Assembly (NCBI RefSeq): GCF_003024685.1
Contig: NZ_PYLQ01000016.1
Span: 1-59,939 of the forward strand
Length of the DNA: 59,939 nt
DNA from: Faecalibacillus intestinalis
Lineage (GTDB): Bacteria > Bacillota_I > Bacilli_A > Erysipelotrichales > Coprobacillaceae
Direction of reading: 5' to 3'
Each line of letters starts with the position of its first letter. The first letter of the stretch is position 1. A program made the translations under genes and the position numbers. Under the pieces are notes generated by a model that searched no databases, was not told the DNA's origin, and was given only the letters and a program-made list of their open reading frames with translations. Below, in pieces: positions 28,223 through 39,098 of this stretch.

Positions 28223-28560
28223 GATAAAACATCATAAACAAAAATATTTTGTTTATCTACCTTTATTAATTCAACTTCTTCTAATTCTTTTAAATATTTA
28301 TTTACTTTTTCTTGATCAACTTCTTTATTAGCAAGTTTTGCAAGATTTACTTGAATTTGGGGATTATCCACTTTAATATAAGCTGTATTTTCAGTTGTAT
28401 AACCCGCTTTATTTTTCATTGTTTCTAGAATTGAAACATAAGCAAGTTTTGTTTCTAATCTTAAACTTTTATAATGATCAAATAATGCCTTTGGCATATA
28501 AAATTCATCCTTTGATTTTTCAATAACTTCTTTTAAACTTTCTTTAGTATATAATTCCAT
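28219..28560 (-). CDS. Small RepA_N-like winged-helix protein
   Basis: The 113-residue protein contains FYMPKALFDHYKSLRLETKLAYVSIL, which resembles the start of the RepA_N/replication-initiator-like winged-helix domain (F/Y-x-x-PK-x-LF...), and a second half with a helix pattern NLAKLANKEVDQEKVNKYL. It is chromosomal here and much shorter than plasmid RepA proteins. I assign only the fold, and with moderate certainty. It overlaps the cation efflux gene by 4 nt (ATGA) and may serve as a local DNA-binding regulator of it. Confidence 0.55.
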   Translation of the reverse strand: MELYTKESLKEVIEKSKDEFYMPKALFDHYKSLRLETKLAYVSILETMKNKAGYTTENTAYIKVDNPQIQVNLAKLANKEVDQEKVNKYLKELEEVELIKVDKQNIFVYDVLS

Positions 28561-28618
28561 ACTTCTTCACTCCTTTTGTTTCTATATTATACCATATCTA
28601 GAAAAAAAGAACATTGTG

Positions 28619-29404
28619 TTAATCTCTTTTTCTTTGCGTAAATGTACTGACATCGTCAAAACCAATTTCCTGATATTTTTTTGCTACATTTAAACAATTT
28701 TCACCAACACGATCACTTGTATGACTATCAGTACCAATGGTAATAATACGTCCTCCTAAATCATAGTAACGTTGTACCTGTTCGAAATTAGGAAATCCAC
28801 ATGTTTTTAAATCTCGATATCCCGATGTATTGACTTCAATACCTTTTCCTTTTTGAATAAGCGTTTTAAAGATTTCATCTATAATATCTTGATATTTTTG
28901 ATGATCAACAGTTTTATCCTCATAAGGTCCATATCTTACAATATAATCTAAATGGCCTAAAACATTAAAACAATCGAAAGCTTTTACACATTTTAATGTT
29001 TCTTCAAAAAATTCACGATGTGCTTGTTCCTTGGTTTTTCCTTTAAAAAATTCACCATAATAAAATTCTGTATGATGAATCACATGAATAGATCCAATAA
29101 CAAAATCAAAAGGATATTGTTGAATTAAATTTTCAATTTCTTCTTGATGATCTAAATCCAATCCCATTTCAATACCCCATTTAATTTTTATTTGATCTTT
29201 GAATTCCTCTTTTAAACTTTGAATCTCTTGATAATAGTTTTCAACATCTAATTCAAAAGAATCTATTGGATAATCAAAATCACGATGATCTGTAAAACAG
29301 ATTTCATCTAAATTCATTTCAATTGCTTTTAAAACATGTTCTCTTGGGTTTGCTTCACTATCTCCAGAGAAATATGTATGCATATGATAATCTATTGTTC
29401 TCAT
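28619..29404 (-). CDS. hisJ: Histidinol-phosphatase, PHP family
   Basis: Hydrolyses L-histidinol phosphate to histidinol in histidine biosynthesis. The 261-residue PHP-superfamily protein has the metal motif DYHMHTYFSGDSE at residues 4-16, CFTDHRDF, GSIHVIHH, NVLGHLDYI and TIGTDSHTSD. It supplies the step that the his operon at 31062-37263 lacks (no HisN or HisB phosphatase domain), though it lies outside that operon, downstream of the GH1 gene and its terminator. Length is normal for the HisJ/HisK group. Confidence 0.88.
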   Translation of the reverse strand: MRTIDYHMHTYFSGDSEANPREHVLKAIEMNLDEICFTDHRDFDYPIDSFELDVENYYQEIQSLKEEFKDQIKIKWGIEMGLDLDHQEEIENLIQQYPFDFVIGSIHVIHHTEFYYGEFFKGKTKEQAHREFFEETLKCVKAFDCFNVLGHLDYIVRYGPYEDKTVDHQKYQDIIDEIFKTLIQKGKGIEVNTSGYRDLKTCGFPNFEQVQRYYDLGGRIITIGTDSHTSDRVGENCLNVAKKYQEIGFDDVSTFTQRKRD

Positions 29405-29434
29405 AAATATCCTCCATTTTTTATTATTATAACA

Positions 29435-29466
29435 AATAAGAGAAAATATTTCTATTTTCTCTTATT
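29435..29466 (-). terminator. Terminator of the GH1 gene
   Basis: A perfect 14-bp stem (AATAAGAGAAAATA and its complement) with a 4-nt loop lies about 20 nt after the GH1 stop codon. Confidence 0.75.
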
Positions 29467-29484
29467 CATAAATTATCTGTTAAA

Positions 29485-31032
<1,548 letters not shown>

Positions 31033-31046
31033 TCATAATATGAAAC

Positions 31047-31076
31047 ATAAAAAGAGAAGATTTAATAATCTCCTCT
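31047..31076 (-). terminator. Terminator of the his operon
   Basis: A 9- to 10-bp stem with G-U pairs (AGAGGAGATT/AATCTTCTCT) and a T run overlaps the hisIE stop codon. Confidence 0.8.
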
Positions 31077-31700
31077 TGTATGAAATTCTTTTTTGTTTCC
31101 AGTTACTTGATGTCTTTCTTTAAGTTTATTTTGAATATCTTCTAAACTGACACCTCGATCATTCATTAAAACAAAAGTGTGGAATAATAAATCAGATATT
31201 TCTCCAACCAATTCTTCCTTATTATCATTTTTTGCTGCAATAATTGTTTCGCTTGCCTCTTCACCCACTTTTTTACAAATCTTATCAACCCCTTCATTCA
31301 ATAAGTAATTTGTATAAGATTTTTCAACTGGATGAATTTTACGATCAGCAATTGTTTTTTCCAATTCTCTAAAAATATCTCTTGCATCATAAGCTTGTAC
31401 TTCATTAAAGAAGCATGAATAAGCCCCAGTATGACAAGCCACTCCTGTTTGTTTGACATAAATCAATAAAGTATCTAAATCACAATCTAAATACATTCCT
31501 TTAATATCTTGAAAATGTCCTGATTCTTCTCCTTTATGCCATAACTTTTGTCTGCTTCTTGAATAAAAAACAGTTTGTTTAAGTTCTAACATTTTATCAT
31601 AAGCTTCTTCATTGACATAAGCTAACATTAATACTTCTTTTGTTTGATAATCTTGGACAATTGCTGGAATTAATTCCATTTTATTAAAATCTGGTCTCAT
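31062..31700 (-). CDS. hisI: Phosphoribosyl-AMP cyclohydrolase / phosphoribosyl-ATP pyrophosphatase
   Basis: Bifunctional HisIE catalysing steps two and three of histidine synthesis. Residues 1-110 are the cyclohydrolase with the zinc ligands in DCDLDTLL and VACHTGAYSCF. Residues 115-212 are the all-helical pyrophosphatase with KKVGEEASETIIAAK. The 212-residue length is typical for the fusion. Its ATG overlaps the hisF stop codon (TAATG). It is the last gene of the operon. Confidence 0.96.
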   Translation of the reverse strand: MRPDFNKMELIPAIVQDYQTKEVLMLAYVNEEAYDKMLELKQTVFYSRSRQKLWHKGEESGHFQDIKGMYLDCDLDTLLIYVKQTGVACHTGAYSCFFNEVQAYDARDIFRELEKTIADRKIHPVEKSYTNYLLNEGVDKICKKVGEEASETIIAAKNDNKEELVGEISDLLFHTFVLMNDRGVSLEDIQNKLKERHQVTGNKKEFHTRGDY

Positions 31701-32467
31701 TATCTTGTTCTCCTTACATTTATACCATGTTTTTTACATTCATTTCTTACATCTTCAACAGTTGCTTCATTAAAATGGAAAAGTGAAGCTACTAAAGCTG
31801 CATCTACATTTGTCTTTTCAAAAACATCAATAATATCTTGAATGCTTCCACAACCTCCTGAAGCAATAACTGGAATATCAACAGCCTTACAAACAGCATT
31901 AAGCATTTCAATATCATAACCCGCTTTAGTTCCGTCAGCATCCATCGAAGTAAGCAATACTTCTCCAGCACCTAAACTTTCGCATTTTTTTACCCATTCA
32001 ATTAAATCTAAACCTGTATTTTCTCTTCCACCTTTAACGTAGACATCCCATCCACTTTGATCTTCTCTTTTTTTGGCATCAATAGCAATTACTACACATT
32101 GAACCCCAAATTCATCAGCTGCTTCTTTAATTAGTTGAGGATTAACAATTGCTGCAGAATTAACAGAAACTTTATCAGCACCTGAGGCAAGAATCATTCT
32201 AAAATCATCTAATGTTCTAATTCCACCTCCTACTGCTAGAGGAATTGTTAGTTCTGAAGCCCCGCGTTCAATAATATCTTTCATAATGCCTCTATCTTCA
32301 TAAGAAGCTGTAATATCCAAAAAGACAACTTCATCTGCACATTGTACGTCATATTTTTTAGCAAGTTCAATAGGGTCTCCAACATCTTTTAACCCAACAA
32401 AATTAACTCCTTTAACCACTTTCCCATCTTTGATATCCAAACAAGGAATTATACGTTTTGTAAGCAT
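31700..32467 (-). CDS. hisF: Imidazole glycerol phosphate synthase, cyclase subunit
   Basis: A 255-residue TIM barrel that uses ammonia from HisH to close the imidazole ring, giving imidazole glycerol phosphate and AICAR. Motifs: [16 protein letters not shown] with the catalytic Asp11, GGGIRTLDD, the AIDAKK strand with the second catalytic Asp, and ASGGCGS. It overlaps hisA by 19 nt and is followed by hisIE. Confidence 0.97.
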   Translation of the reverse strand: MLTKRIIPCLDIKDGKVVKGVNFVGLKDVGDPIELAKKYDVQCADEVVFLDITASYEDRGIMKDIIERGASELTIPLAVGGGIRTLDDFRMILASGADKVSVNSAAIVNPQLIKEAADEFGVQCVVIAIDAKKREDQSGWDVYVKGGRENTGLDLIEWVKKCESLGAGEVLLTSMDADGTKAGYDIEMLNAVCKAVDIPVIASGGCGSIQDIIDVFEKTNVDAALVASLFHFNEATVEDVRNECKKHGINVRRTR

Positions 32468-33174
32468 TTGATTGTCTCCTTTAAATCAATTTTCTTTTCA
32501 TAATAAGCTTTTCCAACGATACATGCATAATAATCTTTTTGAGCAACTTTTTGAATATTATCAAAATCTTTAATTCCTCCAGAAACAACAAATTGAATTT
32601 GACTGTTTTTAGCGATTTCATCATACATTTCAAAATTAGGTCCTGTCAAAGTTCCATCTTTAGAAATATCTGTTGCTACAATATAACCAACACCAATAGA
32701 TTCCAAATATTGAATAAATTCAATATAAGGCATTTGACTTGTTTCTAACCATCCTGCTGTAGAAACAAAACCATTTTTAACATCTACACCGACAACTATT
32801 TTCTCACTGCCATATTGTCTTAATGCTTCTTTTAAAAATTCGGGGTCTTTTAAAGCTGCAGTTCCTAAAATAACACGATCAATTCCTACTTTATCTAAAT
32901 AGAGTTGAACTGTTTTCAAATCACGGATTCCTCCACCAAGTTCTATTTTCATTTTTGTGCTATTTCTAATTTTTTTAATCGTTTCTAAATTTTTAGCAAA
33001 ACCATCTTTAGCGCCATCTAAATCTACAACATGTAAATAAATAGCTCCTGCTTTTTCAAAAGTTTGAGCAAGTTCTTCTGGATGATCACTATAAACCGTT
33101 TTTTGATTATAATCTCCTTTAAATAAACGTACTGCTTGTCCATCTTTTAAATCTATTGCTGGAATAACTAACAT
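32449..33174 (-). CDS. hisA: ProFAR isomerase (HisA)
   Basis: A 241-residue TIM barrel that opens the ribose of ProFAR to PRFAR. It has [20 protein letters not shown] with the catalytic Asp8, [31 protein letters not shown] with the second Asp, and VSGGIKD. It overlaps hisH by 7 nt upstream and hisF by 19 nt downstream, so translation is coupled. Confidence 0.97.
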   Translation of the reverse strand: MLVIPAIDLKDGQAVRLFKGDYNQKTVYSDHPEELAQTFEKAGAIYLHVVDLDGAKDGFAKNLETIKKIRNSTKMKIELGGGIRDLKTVQLYLDKVGIDRVILGTAALKDPEFLKEALRQYGSEKIVVGVDVKNGFVSTAGWLETSQMPYIEFIQYLESIGVGYIVATDISKDGTLTGPNFEMYDEIAKNSQIQFVVSGGIKDFDNIQKVAQKDYYACIVGKAYYEKKIDLKETIKCLQNV

Positions 33175-33776
33175 TCGACCATCTCCTTAAACGCAAGTAA
33201 TATTTTATGCCCAACCATTCCTGATTTTTCAGGATGAAATTGGCACCCAATGACATTTTTATTTTGCACTAAAGCTGTAACTTTAGTAGTTCCATAATCT
33301 GTATACGCTACAAGATTTTCATCTTTACAATGTGCCATATATGAATGTACAAAATAAGCATCATCATTTTCATGTACATATTTCAAAATTGGTTGATGAT
33401 TTGTTATATGTAATTGATTCCATCCCATATGAGGAATCTTTTCATCAATATCCATATAACGTACTGAACCTGGAATAAATCCTAGTCCTTTTGTTTCTTT
33501 TACTTCATACCCTTTTTCAAATAAAATTTGCATTCCTAAACAAATCCCAAGAATAGGAATTCCTGCCTCTTTTCGCTCTGTTAAAATATCAACTAAATGA
33601 TACTTTTCTAAATTCTTCATCGCAGTAGGAAAAGTTCCTACTCCAGGTAAAACAATTCCCTTAGCTTCTTTAATAACTTTTTCATCTCTAGAAACAACAG
33701 CTTCAAGTCCAATTCTTTTAAAAGCACCGACAACACTTTTTAAATTTCCTACATTGTAATCAATAATAACAATCAT
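33168..33776 (-). CDS. hisH: Imidazole glycerol phosphate synthase, glutaminase subunit
   Basis: A 202-residue class I glutamine amidotransferase. Motifs: DYNVGNLKS at the start, LPGVGTFPTAM, the nucleophile Cys in GICLGMQ, and the His-Glu pair in QFHPEKSG. It supplies ammonia to HisF. The start codon follows the hisB stop directly (TAAATG), with AAGGAG upstream. Confidence 0.97.
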   Translation of the reverse strand: MIVIIDYNVGNLKSVVGAFKRIGLEAVVSRDEKVIKEAKGIVLPGVGTFPTAMKNLEKYHLVDILTERKEAGIPILGICLGMQILFEKGYEVKETKGLGFIPGSVRYMDIDEKIPHMGWNQLHITNHQPILKYVHENDDAYFVHSYMAHCKDENLVAYTDYGTTKVTALVQNKNVIGCQFHPEKSGMVGHKILLAFKEMVEC

Positions 33777-34364
33777 TTATAAAACTCCTTTTGAAGAAAC
33801 AATCTTATCTATATTTTTTTCATCAATGCGTACCGCCTCTTTTAAAGCTCTTCCAAAAGCTTTAAAACATGCTTCGATTACATGATGAACATTATTTCCA
33901 TAAGCCTCATTTAAATGTAATGTTGCATTCATATTGTAAGCAACCGCTCTAAAAAATTCTTCTGTCATTTCACTTTCATAATTTCCTAAATTAACTTTAG
34001 GAATATCTACATTAAAAACAAGGAAACTTCTTCCTGAAATATCTAAATTACATGTTACTAGTGCTTCATCCATAGGAATTGTAAAATGCCCATAACGTGT
34101 AATACCCTTTTTATCACCTAAAGCTTCTAAAATAGTTTTACCTAAAGCAATTCCCATATCTTCAACGCTATGATGACTATCTACTTCTAAATCACCATGA
34201 CAAATCATTTTGATATCCATTTCACTATGGAAAGCTAGCAAAGTCAACATATGATCAAAAAAACCAATCCCTGTTTGAATCTCTGCTTTCCCTGTACCAT
34301 CTAAATTAATTTCTAAACTAATTTGTGTTTCATTTGTATTTCTTTCTAGTTTAGCTTCTCTCAT
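33777..34364 (-). CDS. hisB: Imidazoleglycerol-phosphate dehydratase
   Basis: A 195-residue monofunctional dehydratase, lacking the phosphatase domain of the enterobacterial HisB. Metal-binding motifs: GIGFFDHMLTLLAFHS, DSHHSVEDMGIALG and NNVHHVIEACFKAF. Histidinol phosphatase is therefore provided by the separate PHP protein at 28619-29404. AGGAGG precedes the start; the hisD stop codon is 2 nt away. Confidence 0.97.
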   Translation of the reverse strand: MREAKLERNTNETQISLEINLDGTGKAEIQTGIGFFDHMLTLLAFHSEMDIKMICHGDLEVDSHHSVEDMGIALGKTILEALGDKKGITRYGHFTIPMDEALVTCNLDISGRSFLVFNVDIPKVNLGNYESEMTEEFFRAVAYNMNATLHLNEAYGNNVHHVIEACFKAFGRALKEAVRIDEKNIDKIVSSKGVL

Positions 34365-34366
34365 GA

Positions 34367-35665
34367 TTATTCCTCCTCAAAACGTACAGCAATACTATTT
34401 GCATGAGCATCTAAACCTTCACTTTTTGCGAAAGTTTGAACATCATCTTTAAATGTTTCTAAAACACCTTTGGGATAATAACTATAAGATGAATATTTAA
34501 CGAAATCATAAACACCTAGCGCTGAGTAGAATTTAGCTGTTCCTCCTGTTGGTAAAACATGGTTTGTTCCTGACATATAATCACCTAGAGGTTCTGGTGA
34601 GTATTCTCCAAGGAAAATAGAACCTGCATTTTTAATATAAGGAAGTGTATTGACTGGGTTTTCAACTAAAACTTCTAAATGTTCTGGCGCTAAATAATTA
34701 GATACTTCAAAAGCTTCTTTTAAGTCTTTTACAAGAATTGCTCCTCCATAATTTTGAAGAGATTCTTCAATAATTTCTTTACGTGATAAATAAGCCATTT
34801 GTCTTTTGAGTTCAACATTGACTTTTTCAACAAGTTCTTTACTTGTTGTTACAAGCATTGCACTAGCAAGTTTATCATGTTCTGCTTGTGACATTAAATC
34901 AGCAGCAATATATTTAGGATTTGCATTTTCATCAGCAATTACTAAAACTTCACTTGGTCCTGCTACCATATCAATATCAACAACTCCATAACTTAATTTC
35001 TTTGCAGTAGCAACAAAGATATTTCCTGGACCTACAATTTTATCAACTTTTTCTATTGTTTCCGTTCCATTAGCAATCGCAGCAACCCCTTGTGCTCCCC
35101 CAAATTTATAAATAGTATCTACTCCTGATACTTTAGCAGCTGCGATAATTACAGGATTAACTTTGCCATCTGCTTTAACCGGTGTAATAATGACTAAATC
35201 TTTAACTCCAGAAAGTTTTGCAGGAATGGCATTCATTAAAACCGTTGAAGGATAGGCAGCTGTTCCACCTGGAACATATAAAGCAACTCTTTCAATTGGT
35301 CTTGCCATTTGTCCCATGATCACTCCGTTATCTTTATATAATGACCATGATTTATCAATTTGATTTTTATGGAATTCTGTAATTTGTTGTTTTGTTCTTT
35401 CAAGGATTCTTATGTAATCTTGATCCACTTGTTTTAAAGCTTCTTCTTTTTCTTGATTTGAAACAACGAAATCATTTTCATCTTTAATTTGATAACCATC
35501 AAATTTTCGACAATAGTTGATCAAGGCTTGGTTTCCATTTTTTCTAATATCATTAATAATATCATTTACAGCATTATTAACTTCTATCGAAATTTCTTCT
35601 TTTCGATTATTTAATTTTTGTGCAATCCCTTTTAAATTCCCATCATACTCAATTACTTTAAGCAT
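34367..35665 (-). CDS. hisD: Histidinol dehydrogenase
   Basis: A 432-residue zinc enzyme oxidising histidinol to histidine in two NAD+-dependent steps. Motifs: VPGGTAAYPST, GGAQGVAAIANG, VGPGNIFVATAK, DMVAGPSEVLVIAD, AEHDKLASAML and the catalytic Glu-His in APEHLEVLVE. GGGGGAA precedes the ATG. It overlaps nothing and sits 1 nt after hisG. Confidence 0.97.
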   Translation of the reverse strand: MLKVIEYDGNLKGIAQKLNNRKEEISIEVNNAVNDIINDIRKNGNQALINYCRKFDGYQIKDENDFVVSNQEKEEALKQVDQDYIRILERTKQQITEFHKNQIDKSWSLYKDNGVIMGQMARPIERVALYVPGGTAAYPSTVLMNAIPAKLSGVKDLVIITPVKADGKVNPVIIAAAKVSGVDTIYKFGGAQGVAAIANGTETIEKVDKIVGPGNIFVATAKKLSYGVVDIDMVAGPSEVLVIADENANPKYIAADLMSQAEHDKLASAMLVTTSKELVEKVNVELKRQMAYLSRKEIIEESLQNYGGAILVKDLKEAFEVSNYLAPEHLEVLVENPVNTLPYIKNAGSIFLGEYSPEPLGDYMSGTNHVLPTGGTAKFYSALGVYDFVKYSSYSYYPKGVLETFKDDVQTFAKSEGLDAHANSIAVRFEEE

Positions 35666-35666
35666 C

Positions 35667-36296
35667 TTAATTTCCCCCTATTACTTTTTCTAATTGATTT
35701 ACAATATTCATAATTTCATCCTTCTTAAATTTAAAAGCTACCTTATTAACAATCATTCTTGTTGAAATATCGCTTACTTTTTCAATTACTTCTAGACCAT
35801 TTGCTTTAAGAGTTGAACCTGTTTCCACAAGATCAACAATGGCATCAGAAATACCTGTCACTGGTCCAAGTTCAACTGACCCTTCTAATTTAATAATTTC
35901 CACATCTTCTTGTTTAGAAGCAAAATATTTCTTCGCAACATTTGTATATTTGCTAGCAATCTTTTTACGACGATTAAATACTTTATTTCGATATTCTGGA
36001 TAAGCAGCTACTGCGAAATAACATTTTCCTATTTCCAAATCTAGAAGTTCATAGTAATCTTCAAAATCTACATCATCCAACGTATCCTTTCCTACAAAAC
36101 CAATATCAACAATCCCATGTTCCAAAAATGTAACAACGTCATTGGGTTTACCAAAAATCATTGAAATTCCATCTTTTGTTTCAATTAATAATTCTCGATC
36201 TTTATTAAAAATAGGATCCATATCAAAACCTGCTTCTGCAAGCAGTTTACATACTTGTTTTTCGATTCTTCCTTTAGTAATAGCTATTTTAATCAT
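35667..36296 (-). CDS. hisG: ATP phosphoribosyltransferase, short form
   Basis: The first enzyme of histidine synthesis. The 209-residue short form lacks the regulatory ACT-like domain and needs HisZ. Motifs: [21 protein letters not shown], and [31 protein letters not shown] (PRPP loop). I use the ATG with GAGGGAGAG upstream; 7 extra codons upstream would overlap hisZ. It begins 1 nt after the hisZ stop codon, as expected for a coupled pair. Confidence 0.96.
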   Translation of the reverse strand: MIKIAITKGRIEKQVCKLLAEAGFDMDPIFNKDRELLIETKDGISMIFGKPNDVVTFLEHGIVDIGFVGKDTLDDVDFEDYYELLDLEIGKCYFAVAAYPEYRNKVFNRRKKIASKYTNVAKKYFASKQEDVEIIKLEGSVELGPVTGISDAIVDLVETGSTLKANGLEVIEKVSDISTRMIVNKVAFKFKKDEIMNIVNQLEKVIGGN

Positions 36297-36297
36297 G

Positions 36298-37263
36298 TTA
36301 CTCTCCCTCTTTTTCAATGGCTTTTAAAATATGATTCATATGAAAGCAGAACCCAACAGCTGTTTTATCAACATTAAATCTAGGAAGCAAATCATCATAA
36401 CGTCCTCCTGATAAAATTGGATTTGCACTTTGATCACTATATCCTTTAATCATAAAGCCTGTATAATATTTCATGGTTGGAACCATTCCTAAATCAAAAA
36501 TAATTCCTTCTTTACTATCTAATGATTCATAAAGATCTTTTAATTCTTGTAATGCCCCTAACAAAACAGAATCTTGACATTTATCCATCATTTGATGAAG
36601 TAAATCAATATTTCCAAAGCATGTTGGTAAAGATAACAGCAATTGATTTAAGCTTTCTTCAAAATCATTTTTTGAAATAAAACGTTTCATTTCACTCATA
36701 TCTCTTAATCTTAAAATATCTTCAAGTTCATTTCTTTGGTTTCCAACTAATTCTAATAAACGATTATAGAATTTAGCAGAACCTAATTCCAAAAGAATAT
36801 TTTTTAAAGAAATTCCTGGTAATGATTCTTGAATCATTGTCATGACTTCCTTATCTCCTTGAAGCCCAGGTTTATTCATTAACTCTACACCACCTTGGAA
36901 AAACTCACTACTTCTTCCTTTATGCATTGTTTCTTTACGATAAACTTTTCCAAAATAACTATAGCGTGCTTCACCTGTATTGGCACTATTGGCATATAAT
37001 CTAGCTAGTGGTATTGTGAAATCTAAACGCATGGCAACGTTTTTACCTTCGTGATTGATATATTGAAACATCTTATCAACAGTAAAACCACAATCTAGTT
37101 TTGTATATAAATCAACATATTCAAATGACGGCATTAATACTTCATTGTATCCATAATTTGAAAAAACATGTCGTAAATGATTTTCAATTTCCCTTAATTT
37201 TTCAACATTGGTAATAATTGCATCTATACTCTCTTCAGGTATTAAATATTTAAACTCTTCCAT
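36298..37263 (-). CDS. hisZ: ATP phosphoribosyltransferase regulatory subunit (HisRS-like)
   Basis: A 321-residue class II synthetase-like protein, catalytically dead as a tRNA ligase, that complexes with short HisG and carries feedback inhibition by histidine. Visible motif-2-like region: [15 protein letters not shown] with YFGKVYRKE, and the C-terminal [14 protein letters not shown]. It lacks the anticodon-binding domain. It is the first structural gene of the operon, 18 nt after the attenuator terminator, with GGGGGAT before the ATG. Confidence 0.93.
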   Translation of the reverse strand: MEEFKYLIPEESIDAIITNVEKLREIENHLRHVFSNYGYNEVLMPSFEYVDLYTKLDCGFTVDKMFQYINHEGKNVAMRLDFTIPLARLYANSANTGEARYSYFGKVYRKETMHKGRSSEFFQGGVELMNKPGLQGDKEVMTMIQESLPGISLKNILLELGSAKFYNRLLELVGNQRNELEDILRLRDMSEMKRFISKNDFEESLNQLLLSLPTCFGNIDLLHQMMDKCQDSVLLGALQELKDLYESLDSKEGIIFDLGMVPTMKYYTGFMIKGYSDQSANPILSGGRYDDLLPRFNVDKTAVGFCFHMNHILKAIEKEGE

Positions 37264-37280
37264 AAAAATCCCCCTTTATT

Positions 37281-37374
37281 AAAAAAACGAGTCATCTAAT
37301 GACTCGTTTCAACATCATTAGATACAGCTTAATTGTGATAGACAAAATGGGCTGTATCATAAATGATATAACCC
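37281..37374 (-). promoter_or_regulatory. his attenuator: alternative hairpins A:B, B:C, C:D and terminator
   Basis: In transcript order: A (GGGTTATATCA, 37364-37374) pairs with B (TGATACAGCCC, 37349-37359). The GATACAGC part of B can instead pair with GCTGTATC of C (37321-37328). The ATCTAATGA part of C (37315-37323) pairs with D TCATTAGAT. D is also the 5' arm and loop of the terminator (37281-37309; AAACGAGTCA/TGACTCGTTT plus T7). A begins exactly at the leader peptide stop codon. Stalling on His codons leaves A:B and C:D, giving read-through; completing translation masks A, giving B:C and the terminator. Confidence 0.88.
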
Positions 37375-37424
37375 TACTTTTTCCAATGATGGTGATGTAA
37401 TTGTGTGTTATTTAGTATTTTCAT
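37374..37424 (-). CDS. hisL: his leader peptide (HHHH)
   Basis: A 16-residue ORF, MKILNNTQLHHHHWKK, with four consecutive His codons (CAT CAC CAT CAT) followed by Trp, Lys, Lys and TAG. AAGAGGTGAT lies 6-8 nt before the ATG, so it should be translated. It is too short for ordinary ORF calling. It stands directly upstream of the alternative hairpins and the his operon, as in ribosome-mediated attenuation. The peptide itself needs no function; its codons sense charged tRNA-His. Confidence 0.9.
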   Translation of the reverse strand: MKILNNTQLHHHHWKK

Positions 37425-37448
37425 AGTAATCACCTCTTGTTGTGCTTT

Positions 37449-37471
37449 ATTCTAGCATAGATTGTATACAA
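37449..37471 (-). promoter_or_regulatory. his promoter with TTGTATACAA palindrome
   Basis: An extended -10 (TGCTAGAAT, hexamer at 37449-37454) has no good -35. The perfect 10-bp palindrome TTGTATACAA (37462-37471) fills the spacer, where a repressor or activator would act. The same palindrome recurs at 37570-37579. Confidence 0.5.
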
Positions 37472-37569
37472 AGAAAAGATGATTATGTATTTTTATGAAA
37501 TATTTTATACTTTAAATACTTTATTGTATGCAAATCATAAGTTGTAATTTTTAATTTTTTGATAATTGA

Positions 37570-37628
37570 TTGTATACAATTTTTATCGTGATAAAACACG
37601 TTGTGTAGTATTTTTATTATCACGATAA
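37570..37628. promoter_or_regulatory. Operator-like palindromes upstream of gdhA
   Basis: A second TTGTATACAA (37570-37579) is followed by TTATC-GT-GATAA (37583-37594) and TTATC-AC-GATAA (37617-37628). The two TTATC-N2-GATAA boxes are exact reverse complements with centres 34 bp apart. They lie in the 284-bp gap between hisL and gdhA. No clear -35/-10 for gdhA could be fixed. Confidence 0.5.
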
Positions 37629-37708
37629 CTTATTTATATGATAACTTTTTCTTAATTTATTCATTTATTATTATTAAAGATGTATGATAGCCCTAGGAGG
37701 ATATAACA

Positions 37709-39052
37709 ATGGAATATATTGAAAGAGTATTAACAAACTTAAAAGCTAAAAATACTGATCAACCTGAATTTATCCAAGCTGTTGAAGAAGTATTAGAAAG
37801 CTTAGAACCAGTAATCAAAGCTCATCCTGAGTATGAAGATATGGCTATTTTAGAAAGATTAACTGAACCAGAAAGAACTTTAATGTTTAAAGTACCTTGG
37901 ATGGATGATCAAGGTAAAGTTCAAGTAAACAGAGGATATCGTATTCAATTCTCTAGTGCTATTGGACCTTATAAAGGTGGTTTAAGATTCCACCCTTCTG
38001 TTAACCTTGGAATTATTAAATTCTTAGGATTCGAACAAATTTTCAAAAACTCATTAACAACACTTCCTATTGGTGGTGGTAAAGGTGGCTCTGATTTCGA
38101 TCCACAAGGTAAATCAGATGCTGAAGTTATGAGATTCTGTCAATCATTCATGACTGAATTATATCGTCACATTGGACCTAGCGTTGACGTACCTGCTGGA
38201 GATATCGGTGTTGGTGGTAGAGAAATCGGATATTTATTTGGACAATACAAACGTATTAAAGATGCTTATGAAAACGGTGTTTTAACTGGTAAAGGAATGA
38301 CTTATGGTGGTTCATTAATTAGACCAGAAGCTACTGGGTTTGGTGCTGTATACTATGGCAAAGAAGTATTAGCTCATTTCAACGATACTTATGAAGGAAA
38401 AACAATTGCTGTTTCTGGATATGGTAACGTTGCTTGGGGTGTATGTATCAAAGCTAAAGAATATGGAGCAAAAGTTGTTTCTATTTCTGGTAGAGATGGA
38501 TACGTTTATGATCCTGATGGAATCAATACTGATGAAAAAATTGATTTCTTATTAAAAATTCGTTCATCAAATGATGTTAAATTAAAAGACTATGCTGAAA
38601 AATTCGGATGTGAATTCCATCCTGGTGAAAAACCATGGGGATTAAAAGTGGATATGGCTTTCCCTTGTGCTACTCAAAATGAAATTGGTGAAGAAGAAGC
38701 TAAACAATTGATCGCTAATGGATGTAAATACATCATCGAAGGTGCTAACATGCCAAGTACACCTGAAGCAATTGCTTACTTTACAGCAAATGGTGGTACT
38801 TTAGGACCTGCAAAATCCGCTAACGCTGGTGGTGTTGCTGTTTCAGCATTAGAAATGTCTCAAAACTCTATGAGATATAACTGGACAAGTGAAGAAGTTG
38901 ATGAAAAATTGCATAATATCATGAAATCAATTTTCAACAACTCTGTTGCTGCTGCTGAAAAATATGGATTAGGATTTGACTTAATCAAAGGTGCTAATAT
39001 TGCTGGTTTTGAAAAAGTAGTAGAAGCTATGATTTCTCAAGGAATCTATTAA
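37709..39052 (+). CDS. gdhA: Glutamate dehydrogenase, NADP-type hexameric
   Basis: Interconverts 2-oxoglutarate plus ammonia and glutamate. The 447-residue length fits the small hexameric family. Motifs: PYKGGLRFHPSVN, the catalytic Lys in LPIGGGKGGSDFDP, DVPAGDIGVGGREIGY, the Rossmann SGYGNVAWG near residue 236, and EGANMPSTPEA near the C-terminus. AGGAGG precedes the start. Codon bias suggests strong expression. It is divergent from the his operon with shared operator-like palindromes between them, linking nitrogen assimilation and histidine synthesis. Confidence 0.97.
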   Translation: MEYIERVLTNLKAKNTDQPEFIQAVEEVLESLEPVIKAHPEYEDMAILERLTEPERTLMFKVPWMDDQGKVQVNRGYRIQFSSAIGPYKGGLRFHPSVNLGIIKFLGFEQIFKNSLTTLPIGGGKGGSDFDPQGKSDAEVMRFCQSFMTELYRHIGPSVDVPAGDIGVGGREIGYLFGQYKRIKDAYENGVLTGKGMTYGGSLIRPEATGFGAVYYGKEVLAHFNDTYEGKTIAVSGYGNVAWGVCIKAKEYGAKVVSISGRDGYVYDPDGINTDEKIDFLLKIRSSNDVKLKDYAEKFGCEFHPGEKPWGLKVDMAFPCATQNEIGEEEAKQLIANGCKYIIEGANMPSTPEAIAYFTANGGTLGPAKSANAGGVAVSALEMSQNSMRYNWTSEEVDEKLHNIMKSIFNNSVAAAEKYGLGFDLIKGANIAGFEKVVEAMISQGIY

Positions 39053-39063
39053 TAAACAAAAAG

Positions 39064-39098
39064 AATGGACAGGAGATTAAATCTCTTGTCCATTTTTA
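39064..39098. terminator. Bidirectional terminator after gdhA
   Basis: AATGGACAGGAGAT against ATCTCTTGTCCATT (one G-U) forms a 14-bp stem with A and T tracts, between convergent gdhA and the membrane protein gene, overlapping the latter's end. Confidence 0.9.

Noticed and set aside
34806-34991. Plus-strand ORF inside hisD
   Set aside because: Antisense shadow of a conserved enzyme region with biased composition.
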